64,000 nt of DNA from Massilia yuzhufengensis (GTDB lineage Bacteria; Pseudomonadota; Gammaproteobacteria; Burkholderiales; Burkholderiaceae_D): assembly GCF_900112225.1 (NCBI RefSeq), contig NZ_FOLD01000025.1:1-64000 (forward strand), written 5' to 3'. The position numbers and the translations under genes were made by a program. The notes under the pieces were generated by a model. It saw nothing but the letters and a program-made list of their open reading frames with translations, did no database searches and had not been told where the DNA came from. Shown here one piece after another: positions 1 to 8,641 of this stretch (position 1 is its first letter; each line of letters opens with the position of its first letter).

Positions 1-317
1 CGATCCATCGTGCCCGCTCCGCAGGACTCATTCCCCAAGCTTTTTTTGAGCCAATCCACCTGCATCTTCAGCTTGCCGATCTCGCTGTACAGCTTGTCCT
101 CGGGGCTGCTTTCGTCCACCGGCTTCGGCCCGCGCTTGACGTCGAACAGCGCGTCGGCGTTCTCCAGGATCTCCTTCTTCCACTGGCCAACCAGCACCGG
201 ATGCACGCCGTATTCCTGTGCGATCTCCGTCACCGTCTTCACCCCGCGCACCGCTTCCAGCCCGACCTTGGCCTTGAATTCGGCGCTGTGCACCCTGCGT
301 TTTTTACCTTCACTCAT
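1..317 (-). CDS. IS3-family transposase OrfA (partial at the window edge)
   Basis: The frame starts with MSEGKKRRVHSAEFKAKVGL and continues with a helix-turn-helix region (VTEIAQEYGVHPVLVGQWKK) and a leucine/lysine-rich end (IGKLKMQVDWLKK). This is the usual layout of OrfA, the DNA-binding half of IS3-family transposases. Near the left edge there is a run of seven A (read on the minus strand, positions 41-47), the place where these elements normally switch from orfA to orfB. After that run the frame reads SLGNESC, whereas another frame reads MSPAERARWI, which looks like the start of OrfB. The reading frame of a functional fusion therefore cannot be confirmed here. The gene runs off the window and its stop codon is not visible. 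Confidence 0.75.
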   Translation of the reverse strand, partial: MSEGKKRRVHSAEFKAKVGLEAVRGVKTVTEIAQEYGVHPVLVGQWKKEILENADALFDVKRGPKPVDESSPEDKLYSEIGKLKMQVDWLKKSLGNESCGAGTMD

Positions 318-374
318 TCGCTGTCATCCTTTCGCGGACCACAGCTTAAACCACCGTCTCAAACTTGGGGTCCA
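1..374 (-). mobile_element. End of an IS3-family insertion sequence, cut by the window edge
   Basis: The stretch encodes an OrfA-type transposase subunit read leftward and ends near a TGGACC terminus typical of many IS3-family tips. That end falls inside the integrase frame described next, so the element appears to have inserted into it. The other end, the orfB gene and the target duplication lie outside the window, so the exact boundary and IS name are not settled. Confidence 0.7.
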
Positions 375-733
375 CTATAGTCGCGCTTCATCTGCCTTAT
401 CCACGCCTCGGCCCATTCGTAGTTCAGCATGTTGGTCGAGACCGTGGCAACGCTGGGTAGCAGCGTGTCGAGCAGCTTCTGGTCGGACAGTGGTACCGAG
501 TTGTGACGGCGGTACTCGGCCACGCAGCGATGTACCGTCCAGATCTCGCCCTTCGAGCTTTTCTTCTCCAGCAACGATGCAGGGACAACCCCTTGGGCCA
601 GCAAGCTCTCTAGCTGCCGTCCGTACTGCTCGGCAGCCTCGTAGTCATCGAAGGTTATCCAGAGCCGCTTTGGAAGGAGCTTATGGGTAACACACAATTG
701 ATACCCGTAGGGGCGCTTGATGATGTTCGCCAT
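359..733 (-). pseudogene. Site-specific tyrosine integrase, N-terminal fragment interrupted by the IS
   Basis: The fragment begins MANIIKRPYGYQLCV and shows the short beta-strand-rich arm-binding start and the helical core-binding segment (about residues 60-115) seen in phage and island integrases. The catalytic domain with its R-H-R-Y residues is absent: the last codons (SGPQV and stop) come from the IS end. A full integrase would be about 350-420 residues, so only about 120 remain. It starts about 150 bases beyond the 3' end of tRNA-Cys, the usual location of an island integrase. The family assignment rests on general resemblance of the N-terminus and is moderately sure; truncation by the IS is well supported by the junction. 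Confidence 0.6.
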
Positions 734-843
734 GATGCCTAGATCATAGGACCCTTAGGCGAAAAGTAAACGGCCACACGACGGCCATTTGGCCGTTATC
801 AGGTGCGGTGCACCGCTCAAAACGAACGGTGTTGAACCCAATG

Positions 844-866
844 CAAACGAGCCCCAACGGGGCCCG
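844..866 (-). terminator. Probable terminator of the tRNA-Gly/Cys transcript
   Basis: Read on the minus strand, GGGCCCC and GGGGCTC form a 7-bp stem with one G-T pair around a GTT loop, followed by CGTTTG. It lies just past the 3' end of tRNA-Cys. The T tract is short. Confidence 0.5.
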
Positions 867-879
867 TACTATGAGGTTC

Positions 880-953
880 TGGAGGCGAGGACGGGAGTCG
901 AACCCGTCTAGACGGCTTTGCAGGCCGCTGCATAACCGCTTTGCTACCTCGCC
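880..953 (-). tRNA. tRNA-Cys (GCA)
   Basis: The minus strand reads GGCGAGGTAGC at the 5' end and CCTCGCCTCCA at the 3' end, giving a seven-pair acceptor stem, with anticodon GCA inside CTGCAAA and an encoded CCA. It is the last gene of the array downstream of pgsA, as in the enterobacterial order pgsA-glyW-cysT-leuZ. No tRNA-Leu follows; an integrase fragment and an IS end lie there instead. Confidence 0.95.
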
Positions 954-1024
954 AGAGGTGATCTTGCTAGCTGAAGCGGCGGGTTACGCGCCGCTTCAAC
1001 CGAGAAGGCTGGCTTCCCTGAATT

Positions 1025-1100
1025 TGGAGCGGGAGAAGAGTCTCGAACTCTCGACCTCAACCTTGGCAAGGTTGCGCTCTACCAACTGAGCTACTCCCGC
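1025..1100 (-). tRNA. tRNA-Gly (GCC), copy 4 in transcription order
   Basis: GCGGGAGTAGCTC at the 5' end pairs with CTCCCGC before TCCA at the 3' end. The anticodon loop reads TTGCCAA, so the anticodon is GCC. It is identical in sequence to the three neighbouring copies. Confidence 0.95.
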
Positions 1101-1127
1101 TGAGGAGTACAACGTGTCGTAAAACCT

Positions 1128-1203
1128 TGGAGCGGGAGAAGAGTCTCGAACTCTCGACCTCAACCTTGGCAAGGTTGCGCTCTACCAACTGAGCTACTCC
1201 CGC
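1128..1203 (-). tRNA. tRNA-Gly (GCC), copy 3 in transcription order
   Basis: Same 76-nt cloverleaf as its neighbours, with anticodon GCC and encoded CCA. It lies in the middle of the tandem 103-bp repeat. Confidence 0.95.
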
Positions 1204-1230
1204 TGAGGAGTACAACGTGTCGTAAAACCT

Positions 1231-1306
1231 TGGAGCGGGAGAAGAGTCTCGAACTCTCGACCTCAACCTTGGCAAGGTTGCGCTCTACCAACTGAGCTAC
1301 TCCCGC
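1231..1306 (-). tRNA. tRNA-Gly (GCC), copy 2 in transcription order
   Basis: Same 76-nt cloverleaf with anticodon GCC and encoded CCA. It is the first of the three copies that share the identical spacer. Confidence 0.95.
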
Positions 1307-1351
1307 ATGGAGTCTTACTAACTATAGCGCGCCAGCTCGTCCTGGACAAAC

Positions 1352-1427
1352 TGGAGCGGGAGAAGAGTCTCGAACTCTCGACCTCAACCTTGGCAAGGTT
1401 GCGCTCTACCAACTGAGCTACTCCCGC
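1352..1427 (-). tRNA. tRNA-Gly (GCC), copy 1 in transcription order
   Basis: Same 76-nt cloverleaf with anticodon GCC and encoded CCA. It is promoter-proximal: a strong sigma-70 promoter lies about 40 bases upstream. Confidence 0.95.
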
Positions 1428-1468
1428 TTTGTCTTTCATCTGCTGCGTTGTTGTCGCAACAGGCAGGC

Positions 1469-1496
1469 ATTATAGAGATTCTATTCCGTACGTCAA
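1469..1496 (-). promoter_or_regulatory. Sigma-70 promoter of the tRNA-Gly/Cys array
   Basis: On the minus strand, TTGACG and TATAAT are separated by 16 bases. The predicted start falls about 35 bases before the first tRNA-Gly. It sits between the pgsA stop and the array, so the tRNAs can be transcribed independently of pgsA. Confidence 0.8.
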
Positions 1497-1515
1497 GGAT
1501 GGTTCGGAACATTTC

Positions 1516-2094
1516 TTACGAGCTCCCCGCCTTCTCCTTGATGAGCGGCCAGGCGCGGCGCAAGTAGTAGAACATCGACCACACCGTCAGCAGGCCGGCC
1601 ACCCACAGGAAGTACTCGCCCCAGTAGTGCGTGTCGACCCCGTACAGCACATCGTGGAACAGCAGCAGCGGAATGGCCGTCATCTGGGCCGCGGTCTTGA
1701 TCTTGCCGAGCGAGCTGACCGCCACCGACTTGGTGGCGCCGAGCTGGGCCATCCATTCGCGCAGGGCGGAAATGGTGATTTCGCGGCCGATGATGATGAA
1801 GGCGATGATGGCGTTCACACGGTCCAGCTGCACCAGCACCAGCAGCGCCCCCGCCACCATCAGCTTGTCGGCCACCGGGTCGAGGAAGGCGCCGAAGGCC
1901 GAGGTCTGGTTCCAGCGGCGCGCCAGGAAGCCGTCGAACCAGTCGGTGATGGCAGCGACCACGAACACCAAGGTGGCCGCCAGATTGCGGTCGGCCAGCG
2001 GGAGCCAGGGGGTCGGGAGATAGAAGACGCCTACGACAAGGGGAATCAGCGCTACGCGTAACCAGGTCAGGAGAATCGGGATGTTGAAAGGCAT
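1516..2094 (-). CDS. pgsA: CDP-diacylglycerol--glycerol-3-phosphate 3-phosphatidyltransferase
   Basis: The enzyme makes phosphatidylglycerophosphate from CDP-diacylglycerol and glycerol 3-phosphate in the inner membrane, the committed step to phosphatidylglycerol and cardiolipin. The protein has 192 residues and several membrane helices. The CDP-alcohol phosphotransferase signature is intact: DWFDGFLARR near residue 52, followed by FGAFLDPVADK, giving the D-G-AR-G-D-D metal and substrate residues. Length and start (MPFNIPILLTWLR) match the family. It follows uvrC after a 280-base gap that holds extragenic palindromes, and precedes the tRNA-Gly/Cys genes, the same order as uvrC-pgsA-glyW-cysT in E. 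coli. Confidence 0.95.
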   Translation of the reverse strand: MPFNIPILLTWLRVALIPLVVGVFYLPTPWLPLADRNLAATLVFVVAAITDWFDGFLARRWNQTSAFGAFLDPVADKLMVAGALLVLVQLDRVNAIIAFIIIGREITISALREWMAQLGATKSVAVSSLGKIKTAAQMTAIPLLLFHDVLYGVDTHYWGEYFLWVAGLLTVWSMFYYLRRAWPLIKEKAGSS

Positions 2095-2223
2095 AGGGAA
2101 AGCACTGGTTTGCGGGAATGAAAGATTGCGCCGCTAGTCTACATTGGTATTGCTTTTTGGACTAGGTGGGGCGTCTGTATGTGTTTGGGGTGGAAGGAGG
2201 CGGCGGTGGGTGCGCGACGAACT

Positions 2224-2323
2224 TGGGTTCCGGCCTTCGCCGGAACGACGGTTTCCAGGGTGGTAGTGCAAATGACTTTCCGGCCTGCGCCCCTTGCACG
2301 TCGTTCCGGCGCAGGCCGGAACC
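2224..2323. repeat. Inverted pair of REP-like extragenic palindromes (family A)
   Basis: GGGTTCCGGCCTTCGCCGGA begins at about 2225 and is followed by ACGACG. Its inverted relative, CGTCGTTCCGGCGCAGGCCGG, covers about 2299-2319. Each is itself a hairpin, and the two can fold on each other, as in BIME-type elements. Related copies occur at 27027 and 63098. The pair fills the uvrC-pgsA gap and may act as a transcript-stabilising or attenuating structure. Confidence 0.8.
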
Positions 2324-2374
2324 TAATTTGACCTTGCCCTTCCCAAAAACAAACCGGGGCATCGCCCCGGTCCG

Positions 2375-4384
2375 TTAGTGCAGCTGCCGATAAATCTCCT
2401 CCGCCAGCGTACTCGAAATCCCCTCCACCGACATCAGGTCTTCCACGCTCGCATCGATCACCCCGCGCAGGCCGCCGAAGCGCGCCAGCAGGCGCTGGCG
2501 GCGTTTGGCGCCGATGCCTTCGATTTCTTCCAGGCGCGAGGCTTGCCTGGCCTTGGCGCGCTTGGCGCGCATGCCGGTGATGGCGAAGCGGTGGGCCTCG
2601 TCGCGGATCATGGCCACCAGCATCAGCGCGGCCGACTCCTTGCCCAGTTCCTGCGGCGTGCGGCCGTCGGCGAAGATCAGGGTTTCCAGGCCGACGCGGC
2701 GCGCCTCCCCTTTCGCCACGCCGACGATCATCGACAAATTCAGGCCCAGTTCCTCGAACACCTGGCGCGCCATCTCGACCTGGCCCTTGCCGCCGTCGAC
2801 CAGCACGATGTCGGGCATGATGCCCTCGCCATTGGCCACTTTCTCGTAGCGGCGCATCAGGACCTGGCGCATGGCGGCGTAATCGTCGCCCGGGGTGATG
2901 CCGTTGATGTTGAAGCGGCGGTACTCGCCGTTCTGCATCTGGTGGTGGTGGAACACCACGCACGAGGCTTGCGTCGCCTCGCCCGCCGTGTGGCTGATGT
3001 CGAAGCATTCGATGCGCAGTTCGTCCAGCCCTTCGTGGTCGATCGCCAGGGCGTCGGCCAGCGCGCGGGTGCGGGCCTGCTGCGAGCCCTGCTCGGACAG
3101 CAGCCGCGCCAGCGCGATCTCGCCGCCCTTGCAGGCCATCTCCAGCCACTGGCGGCGCTGGCCCTGGGGCTGGAAGATCAGGTTGATGCGGTGGCCGCAT
3201 TGTTCGCTCAGCGCGAGGATCAGTTCCGGCTGGTCGAACTCGATGTTGAGGATCAGGGTGCCCGGGATGAACTGGCCCGCGTAGTGCTGGGCCAGGAAGG
3301 CGCACAGCACCTCGATCTCGATCGGGCACTCACCCAGCGACTCGCCGACGTGCGCCGGGAAGTAGGCGCGGTCGCCCAGGTGGCGCCCGCCGCGCACCAT
3401 GGCCAAATTGACGCAGGCGCGCCCGCCCTGCACCACCACGGCGATCACGTCGACGTCGGCGTCGCCCACGGTTTCCATGCTCTGTGCGTGCAGCACCTTG
3501 GACAGCGCCTGGATCTGGTTGCGCACGCTGGCGGCCTGCTCGAACTTGAGCTCCATCGCATACGACTGCATCTTTTGCTCGAGGTCGGCCAGCACCTCGG
3601 TCTGGCGCCCGCGCAGGAAGCGCGCGGCGTTGTCGACGTCGAGCCGGTACTGCTCGGGCTCGACCAGCTTGACGCAAGGCGCGCTGCAGCGGCCGATCTG
3701 GTGCAGCAGGCAGGGACGGGTGCGGTTGGCGTACACGCTGTCCTCGCAGGTGCGCAGCATGAAGACCTTCTGCAGCAGCTGGATCGATTCCTTGGCCGCC
3801 CAGGCACTCGGGAAAGGACCGAAATACTGGTTCTTCTTGTCCAGCGCGCCGCGGTAATAGCCCAGGCGCGGGGCTTCGCCGCCGGAGATCTTGATGTAGG
3901 GGTAGCTCTTGTCGTCGCGGAACAGGATGTTGTAGCGCGGCTTGAGCGACTTGATCAGGTTGTTTTCCAGGATCAGCGCTTCGGCCTCGCTGCTGGTCAC
4001 CGTCGTTTCCAGGTGGGCGATCTGCGAGACCATCATCGCGGTGCGCGGGCTGGCCAGGTTCTTCAGGAAGTAGCTCGACACGCGCTTCTTGAGGTTGCGC
4101 GCCTTGCCGACGTAGAGCACGTTCTGGTTGGCGTCGAAATAGCGGTAGACGCCCGGCAGGTCCGGCAGCTTGGCGACGGTGGCGAGCACGCGCTCGCGCG
4201 CCGATTCGTCCGGCTTGACCGGGTCCGCTGCGTCTTCCTTCAATGTCGCTTTCAATTCTTCTTTCATGGCCTGCCAACTGTCCGGCCGCGCGCGCTGCGC
4301 GGGCACGGCCTTGACTTTCATCCTGGTGGATCGGGGGCGCGGCGGCTTCTGCGCCGGCGCAATGACTTGAACTTCGCTCACCAC
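2375..4384 (-). CDS. uvrC: Excinuclease ABC subunit C
   Basis: UvrC makes both incisions around DNA lesions in nucleotide excision repair after recruitment by UvrB. The order of domains is clear: GIY-YIG nuclease ([20 protein letters not shown], about residues 73-95), cysteine-rich patch ([14 protein letters not shown]), UVR motif for UvrB binding near residue 240, RNase H-like endonuclease region ([11 protein letters not shown]), and two helix-hairpin-helix motifs at the end (IEGIGAKRR and [11 protein letters not shown]). The 669-residue frame has about 60 residues before the GIY-YIG domain, more than the family norm. It begins with GTG, and internal ATG codons near residues 22 and 40 are possible starts. 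It lies 18 bases after acpS. Confidence 0.95.
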   Translation of the reverse strand: MVSEVQVIAPAQKPPRPRSTRMKVKAVPAQRARPDSWQAMKEELKATLKEDAADPVKPDESARERVLATVAKLPDLPGVYRYFDANQNVLYVGKARNLKKRVSSYFLKNLASPRTAMMVSQIAHLETTVTSSEAEALILENNLIKSLKPRYNILFRDDKSYPYIKISGGEAPRLGYYRGALDKKNQYFGPFPSAWAAKESIQLLQKVFMLRTCEDSVYANRTRPCLLHQIGRCSAPCVKLVEPEQYRLDVDNAARFLRGRQTEVLADLEQKMQSYAMELKFEQAASVRNQIQALSKVLHAQSMETVGDADVDVIAVVVQGGRACVNLAMVRGGRHLGDRAYFPAHVGESLGECPIEIEVLCAFLAQHYAGQFIPGTLILNIEFDQPELILALSEQCGHRINLIFQPQGQRRQWLEMACKGGEIALARLLSEQGSQQARTRALADALAIDHEGLDELRIECFDISHTAGEATQASCVVFHHHQMQNGEYRRFNINGITPGDDYAAMRQVLMRRYEKVANGEGIMPDIVLVDGGKGQVEMARQVFEELGLNLSMIVGVAKGEARRVGLETLIFADGRTPQELGKESAALMLVAMIRDEAHRFAITGMRAKRAKARQASRLEEIEGIGAKRRQRLLARFGGLRGVIDASVEDLMSVEGISSTLAEEIYRQLH

Positions 4385-4402
4385 GTTGTTGCTTCGCCTG
4401 CC

Positions 4403-4807
4403 TTATTGCTGTCCCAGGTCCTGGGTAACGATCACGAAGGCGACGCCATATTCGGCCTCGTCGCTGACGCTCACCTGGGCGCTGAGGCCGTAGTCTTGCA
4501 TGAATCGTTCGAGCGCACCGCTGCAGACGATCATCGGCTTGCCACCGGGTGCGTTGAGTACTTGAGCCGAGCGCCAGGTCATGGGCATGCGCATGCCCAG
4601 CCCGATCGCCTTCGAGAACGCTTCCTTGGCCGAGAAGCGCGTAGCCAGGAAACGCAGCCCGCGGGTCGCATTCTTGGCGCTCCGGGCGTGGTACTTGGCC
4701 AACTCCTCGGGCCCGAGGATTTTTTCCGCAAAGCGCGGGCCGCTGCGTGCGAGGGCGGCCTCGACACGCGAAATCTGGACGATGTCAGTGCCGATGCCGT
4801 AGATCAT
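4403..4807 (-). CDS. acpS: Holo-[acyl-carrier-protein] synthase
   Basis: AcpS transfers 4'-phosphopantetheine from CoA to the serine of apo-ACP, activating it for fatty acid synthesis. The 134-residue protein starts [19 protein letters not shown], in which Asp8 is the conserved magnesium ligand, and has the second signature [17 protein letters not shown] with its conserved Glu. Size fits the single-domain AcpS type. It is 17 bases downstream of pdxJ, the common pairing in proteobacteria. The ACP it modifies (acpP) lies about 12 kb away in this window. Confidence 0.95.
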   Translation of the reverse strand: MIYGIGTDIVQISRVEAALARSGPRFAEKILGPEELAKYHARSAKNATRGLRFLATRFSAKEAFSKAIGLGMRMPMTWRSAQVLNAPGGKPMIVCSGALERFMQDYGLSAQVSVSDEAEYGVAFVIVTQDLGQQ

Positions 4808-4824
4808 GCGATTCCCCCGCTGTG

Positions 4825-5592
4825 TTAATTTTTGTACGACACGCCAAGGCGCGCCGCGACCATGATGGCCTTCATCTCGCGCACCGCATTCTCCCAGCCC
4901 GCGAACAGGGCGTGGGCGACGATCGCATGGCCGATATTGAGCTCATGGATGTCGCTGATCGCCGCGATCGGCTGTACATTGGTGTAGTGCAGGCCGTGGC
5001 CGGCATTCACGCGCAGGCCGCGCGAAGCGCCCGCATGCACGCCCACCTTGATGCGCTCGATCTCGCGCAGGGCTTCCTCGCCTTCGGCCTCGGCATAGCG
5101 CCCGGTGTGCAGCTCGATCACGGTCGCGCCCACCGCGCCGGCGGCCTCGATCTGGCGCTCGTCCGCATCGATGAACAGCGACACCCGGATGCCCTCGGCC
5201 TTGAGCTGCCGCACCGCCGCTTCCACTTCCTTGTAGTAGCGGATGACGTCCAGCCCGCCTTCGGTGGTGACCTCTTCGCGCCGTTCCGGCACCAGGCACA
5301 CATCCTGCGGCTTGACCTGGCAGGCGAAATCGATCATCTCGCGGGTCACGGCCGCTTCCAGGTTCATGCGGGTGGCCAGCAGCGGGCGCAGGGCCAGCAC
5401 GTCGGCGTCCTTGATGTGGCGGCGGTCTTCGCGCAGGTGCAGCGTGATCAGGTCGGCGCCGGCCTGCTCGGCCAGCAGCGCGGCGCGCAGCGGGTCCGGA
5501 TACACGGTGCCGCGCGCATTGCGTACGGTGGCGATGTGGTCGATGTTCACGCCCAGGTCGATGACGGGGCCGGCGGGTTGCAGGAAGCTCAT
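4825..5592 (-). CDS. pdxJ: Pyridoxine 5'-phosphate synthase
   Basis: PdxJ condenses 1-deoxy-D-xylulose 5-phosphate with 3-amino-2-oxopropyl phosphate to give pyridoxine 5'-phosphate, the last ring-forming step of the DXP-dependent vitamin B6 pathway. The 255-residue protein is a TIM barrel with the family's start ([19 protein letters not shown]), the active-site segment [27 protein letters not shown], and the phosphate-binding [12 protein letters not shown]. Length is standard. It sits between recO and acpS with short gaps (18 and 17 bases), so these genes are probably co-transcribed. Confidence 0.95.
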   Translation of the reverse strand: MSFLQPAGPVIDLGVNIDHIATVRNARGTVYPDPLRAALLAEQAGADLITLHLREDRRHIKDADVLALRPLLATRMNLEAAVTREMIDFACQVKPQDVCLVPERREEVTTEGGLDVIRYYKEVEAAVRQLKAEGIRVSLFIDADERQIEAAGAVGATVIELHTGRYAEAEGEEALREIERIKVGVHAGASRGLRVNAGHGLHYTNVQPIAAISDIHELNIGHAIVAHALFAGWENAVREMKAIMVAARLGVSYKN

Positions 5593-5610
5593 GTGGTGTG
5601 AAGTCTCAAT

Positions 5611-6426
5611 TTATAACTGCATCAGGTCGATCAAAATCTGGCGGGTATTGAGCGGCGCGCCGCCCAGGTGGTGGGCCAGCAGGAAGCGCATCAGCTGCTT
5701 GCTCTGGGCCTGCGTGGCCGGGTCGGCATAGTCCTCGCGCTCCATGTCGAGCAGGGTCTTGCCCGTCACCACAGGCCAGCTGTCGGCCGGGGTGGACGGG
5801 CGCGCGCCGCGTTCCGGGTCCACCACGTAGTCGCCGGCCGGGTCGACCCGGGCGCGGGTCGCCGTGCAACGGCTGAGGTCGGCGGCGACGCCGGTTTCCT
5901 TCAGCAGGGCCCGCTCGAACTTGCGCAGCACGATCGGCACCGGTTCGCCGTGGGCCAGCTGGTTCAGCGTGGAGACGTAGTGGTCGAACAGGGCCGGATG
6001 CTTGTCGTCGCGGGCGATCAGCTTGACCAGCAGCTCGTTCAAGTAAAAGCCGCACAGGAGCGCGGTCTTTTCCAGCGGCAGCATGCCGCCGACCCACTCG
6101 GCATCGATCAGGGTGCGCAGTTCGGACTTGCCGCTGAAGGACACCGACAGCGGCTGGAAGGTCTGCAGCACCCCGCGCAGCTTGGACAGCGGGCGCTTGG
6201 CGCCTTTCGCCACCACGCCCACGCGGCCGAAGTCGCGCGTGAACATGTCCACGATGAGGCTGGTTTCCTTGTAGGGATAGCTGTGCAGCACGAAGCCGGG
6301 CTGGCCGCTGACACGGGTGTCGCGCAGCGGCGGGCGGCTGCGCTTGGCCGCGGCTGGCGCAGCCGGGGTGGAGGGCGCAAGCTGCTGCGCCTCCGGTGTG
6401 TCTACGGTGTCGTCTTGAGTGGGCAT
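5611..6426 (-). CDS. recO: DNA repair protein RecO
   Basis: RecO anneals single strands and loads RecA with RecR at gaps in the RecF pathway. The 271-residue protein has the OB-fold N-terminal domain ([20 protein letters not shown], about residues 45-65, then GVVAKGAKR) and a helical C-terminal domain. About 40 N-terminal residues rich in Ala/Pro/Thr precede the fold. The four-cysteine zinc site of some RecO proteins is not present, as is common in proteobacteria. It lies 44 bases downstream of era, and era-recO-pdxJ-acpS is a conserved order. Confidence 0.93.
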   Translation of the reverse strand: MPTQDDTVDTPEAQQLAPSTPAAPAAAKRSRPPLRDTRVSGQPGFVLHSYPYKETSLIVDMFTRDFGRVGVVAKGAKRPLSKLRGVLQTFQPLSVSFSGKSELRTLIDAEWVGGMLPLEKTALLCGFYLNELLVKLIARDDKHPALFDHYVSTLNQLAHGEPVPIVLRKFERALLKETGVAADLSRCTATRARVDPAGDYVVDPERGARPSTPADSWPVVTGKTLLDMEREDYADPATQAQSKQLMRFLLAHHLGGAPLNTRQILIDLMQL

Positions 6427-6470
6427 GCGTGGGGGGCTATCCTCCGTTGCCTGGGGCCTGGGAAAAGCGC

Positions 6471-7373
6471 TTACTCGTAGCCGTAGGCGCGCAGGCCCGC
6501 TTCGTTGTCGGCCCAGCCCGATTTCACCTTGACCCAGATCTCCAGGTACACGGTGCCGCCGAACAGCTTTTCCATGTCCAGGCGCGACTGGGTCGAAATC
6601 TCTTTCAGGCGCGCGCCCTTGTTACCGATAATCATCGACTTGTGGGTGTCGCGCTCGACCAGGATGGCGCAGAAGATGCGGCGCAGGTCGCCCTCCTGCT
6701 CGAACTGCTCGATGATCACGGTGCTGGTGTACGGCAACTCGTCGCCGAGCAGGCGGAAGACTTTCTCGCGCACGATCTCGGTGGCGAGGAATTTCTCGCT
6801 GCGGTCGGTGATGTCGTCCGGCCCGAAGACCGGGGCGTTTTCCGGCAGGTGGCGCTTGATCTCGGTTTCCAGCGCATCGACCTGGAAACGCATCTTGGCC
6901 GAGACCGGCACGATGGCGCTGAAGTCGCGCAGCGCGGCGATCTTCTGGGCGAAGGGCATCAGCACCGCCTTGTCCTTGACGCGGTCCGATTTATTGATGA
7001 CCAGCACCACCGGGACATTGGTCGGCAGCAGGTCGAGCACCTGCTGGTCGGCCGGGCCGAAGGTGCCGGCTTCGACCAGGAACAGGATCACGTCCGAGGA
7101 CGTGAGGGTGTTCGACACGGTCTTGTTCAGCGTCTTGTTGAGCGCGTTCGCATGGCGGGTCTGGAAGCCCGGCGTGTCGACGTAGATGAACTGGGCGTCG
7201 TCGCGGGTCTGGATGCCGGTGATGCGGTGGCGCGTGGTCTGGGCCTTGCGCGAGGTGATCGACACCTTGGCGCCGATCAGCACGTTCATCAGGGTCGACT
7301 TGCCGACATTCGGGCGGCCGACGATGGCGATGTAGCCGCAGCGGAAATGTTCCGGGGTGGTAGGGGTACTCAT
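6471..7373 (-). CDS. era: GTPase Era
   Basis: Era binds the 3' end of 16S rRNA and helps assemble the 30S subunit in a GTP-dependent way. The 300-residue protein has the G1 loop GRPNVGKST near residue 17, the switch region with [10 protein letters not shown]3 DTPGFQ, G4 NKSD and G5 VSAK, then a KH RNA-binding domain ([11 protein letters not shown] and [12 protein letters not shown]). The start [10 protein letters not shown] overlaps the last bases of rnc (ATGA), which favours it over upstream in-frame codons. Translational coupling to RNase III matches their joint role in rRNA maturation. Confidence 0.96.
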   Translation of the reverse strand: MSTPTTPEHFRCGYIAIVGRPNVGKSTLMNVLIGAKVSITSRKAQTTRHRITGIQTRDDAQFIYVDTPGFQTRHANALNKTLNKTVSNTLTSSDVILFLVEAGTFGPADQQVLDLLPTNVPVVLVINKSDRVKDKAVLMPFAQKIAALRDFSAIVPVSAKMRFQVDALETEIKRHLPENAPVFGPDDITDRSEKFLATEIVREKVFRLLGDELPYTSTVIIEQFEQEGDLRRIFCAILVERDTHKSMIIGNKGARLKEISTQSRLDMEKLFGGTVYLEIWVKVKSGWADNEAGLRAYGYE

Positions 7374-8173
7374 ACTGGGGTAGTTCCTGGTTGTTCCGGC
7401 GCACCCGCGTTCTGGGCTGTACCTTCGGATTGGACCGTGGCGATGCCCAGCTTGAGCTGGGCGGTGCGCGGCTTGGCCTTGCGGCCGGAAGACGGCCTGG
7501 TCATGGCTGCCTGGGCGGTTTCGAGCGCGAGGCGGGCGGCGGCCTGCTCGCCGGCGCGGCGGCTGCCGCCACGGCCGAAGACCTGCACGCCCAGTTTCGG
7601 CACCAGGCATTCGACTTCGAATTCCTGGCTGTGGGCCGCGCCGTGGGTGGCCACGACATTATAGGTCGGCAGCGGGATCTTTTTACTCTGCAGGAATTCC
7701 TGCAGCAGGGTCTTGGCATCCTTGCCCAGGGTGGCCGGATCGACCGTGTCGAGCAGCGGGATATAAAAGGCGCGGATCACGCTGCGCGCGGCTTCGAAAC
7801 CGGTGTCGAGGAAGATCGCGCCCAGCAGGGCCTCGAGCGTATCGGCCAGGATCGACGGGCGGCGGAAACCGCCGGACTTCAGCTCGCCCTCCCCCAGGCG
7901 CAGGAATTGCGACAGCTCCAGCTTCTGGGCGATCTCGAACAGCGACTGCTGCTTGACCAGGTTGGCGCGCAGGCGCGACAGGTCGCCCTCGTCGAGCGAT
8001 GCGTAGCGTTCGTACAGGATGGAGGCCACGACGCAGTTCAGGATCGAGTCGCCGAGGAATTCCAGGCGTTCGTTATGCAGCGCGCTATGGCTACGGTGGG
8101 TCAGGGCTTGCTGGAGCAGGCCGGTGTCCCGAAACGTATAGGCCAAGCGTGTTTGCAATAACTGTAGATTCAT
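7370..8173 (-). CDS. rnc: Ribonuclease III
   Basis: RNase III cuts double-stranded RNA, including the rRNA precursor. The 267-residue protein carries the signature [12 protein letters not shown] near residue 35, with the catalytic Glu and Asp residues, and the second acidic site [14 protein letters not shown] double-stranded RNA-binding domain follows ([13 protein letters not shown] through [11 protein letters not shown]). About 40 extra residues rich in Lys, Thr and Pro form a tail beyond that domain. The stop overlaps the era start by four bases, and a small DUF4845 gene lies upstream. Confidence 0.95.
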   Translation of the reverse strand: MNLQLLQTRLAYTFRDTGLLQQALTHRSHSALHNERLEFLGDSILNCVVASILYERYASLDEGDLSRLRANLVKQQSLFEIAQKLELSQFLRLGEGELKSGGFRRPSILADTLEALLGAIFLDTGFEAARSVIRAFYIPLLDTVDPATLGKDAKTLLQEFLQSKKIPLPTYNVVATHGAAHSQEFEVECLVPKLGVQVFGRGGSRRAGEQAAARLALETAQAAMTRPSSGRKAKPRTAQLKLGIATVQSEGTAQNAGAPEQPGTTPV

Positions 8174-8224
8174 TGTGCTGTCGTAGTTTCGTCCGGCGCC
8201 GGGGTGCCGGATGCCTGTTGCGTA

Positions 8225-8626
8225 TTACTGGGTGGGCGCGTCGGCACTGGCCGCCACCACGCCGCTCGGGTCGGTTGTGCCCGCGTAGTCGATCACGAGG
8301 CTGACATTGGCTGCCAGCGGCACCCGCTTCTCGTAGGCGAAGCTGACCTGCACTTCGCCATCGTCGCGGGTAATGGTCAGGTCGCGGCCCTTGATCGCGG
8401 TGACATTATTCATGCCCGCATTCTTGTCGAAGGCTACCTGCATTTCCCGCACCGTGCCGCCAGTTTCCTTGGCGCGCACGATGGCATCCTTGATCGCGCT
8501 GTACTCAGTATAGGTCGGCAGCAGCTTGAGCGCGAATACGGCGGCGACGCCGAGCACGGCCAGCACGAGGATGAGGCCGGTCAGCGAGACGCCGGCTTCG
8601 CGGGTAAAGGATTGCTTCTGACGCAT
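8225..8626 (-). CDS. DUF4845 family single-pass membrane protein
   Basis: The protein has 133 residues. One hydrophobic helix (about residues 12-35, GVSLTGLILVLAVLGVAAVF) follows a short basic start, resembling a type IV pilin-like or signal-anchor N-terminus. The rest, with KLLPTYTEYSAIKDAI and a beta-rich C-terminal half (LTITRDDGEVQVSFAYE), is typical of DUF4845. Members are found between lepB and rnc in many beta- and gammaproteobacteria. The function is not known to me. It is predicted to sit in the inner membrane with most of its mass outside the cytoplasm. It is 15 bases downstream of lepB. Confidence 0.85.
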   Translation of the reverse strand: MRQKQSFTREAGVSLTGLILVLAVLGVAAVFALKLLPTYTEYSAIKDAIVRAKETGGTVREMQVAFDKNAGMNNVTAIKGRDLTITRDDGEVQVSFAYEKRVPLAANVSLVIDYAGTTDPSGVVAASADAPTQ

Positions 8627-8641
8627 GGTGGATCTCCCGTG

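Larger units (their letters stand above)
1025..1306 (-). repeat. Tandem 103-bp units, each one tRNA-Gly plus spacer
   Basis: Three tRNA-Gly copies start exactly 103 bases apart. The two spacers between them, beginning tgaggagtacaacgtgtcgt on the plus strand, are identical. This marks recent tandem duplication. The spacer before the fourth copy (1307-1351) is unrelated. Confidence 0.9.

Noticed and set aside
808-1275. Short open frames over the tRNA-Cys and tRNA-Gly genes
   Set aside because: They are translations of tRNA genes and spacers.
2378-4828. An 800-residue open frame opposite uvrC and acpS on the plus strand
   Set aside because: It is the antisense shadow of conserved genes in GC-rich DNA; it is rich in His, Gln, Leu and Arg and has no domain. 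Similar frames opposite lepA, clpB, the DUF349 gene, sbcC and the GGDEF-EAL gene were left out for the same reason.
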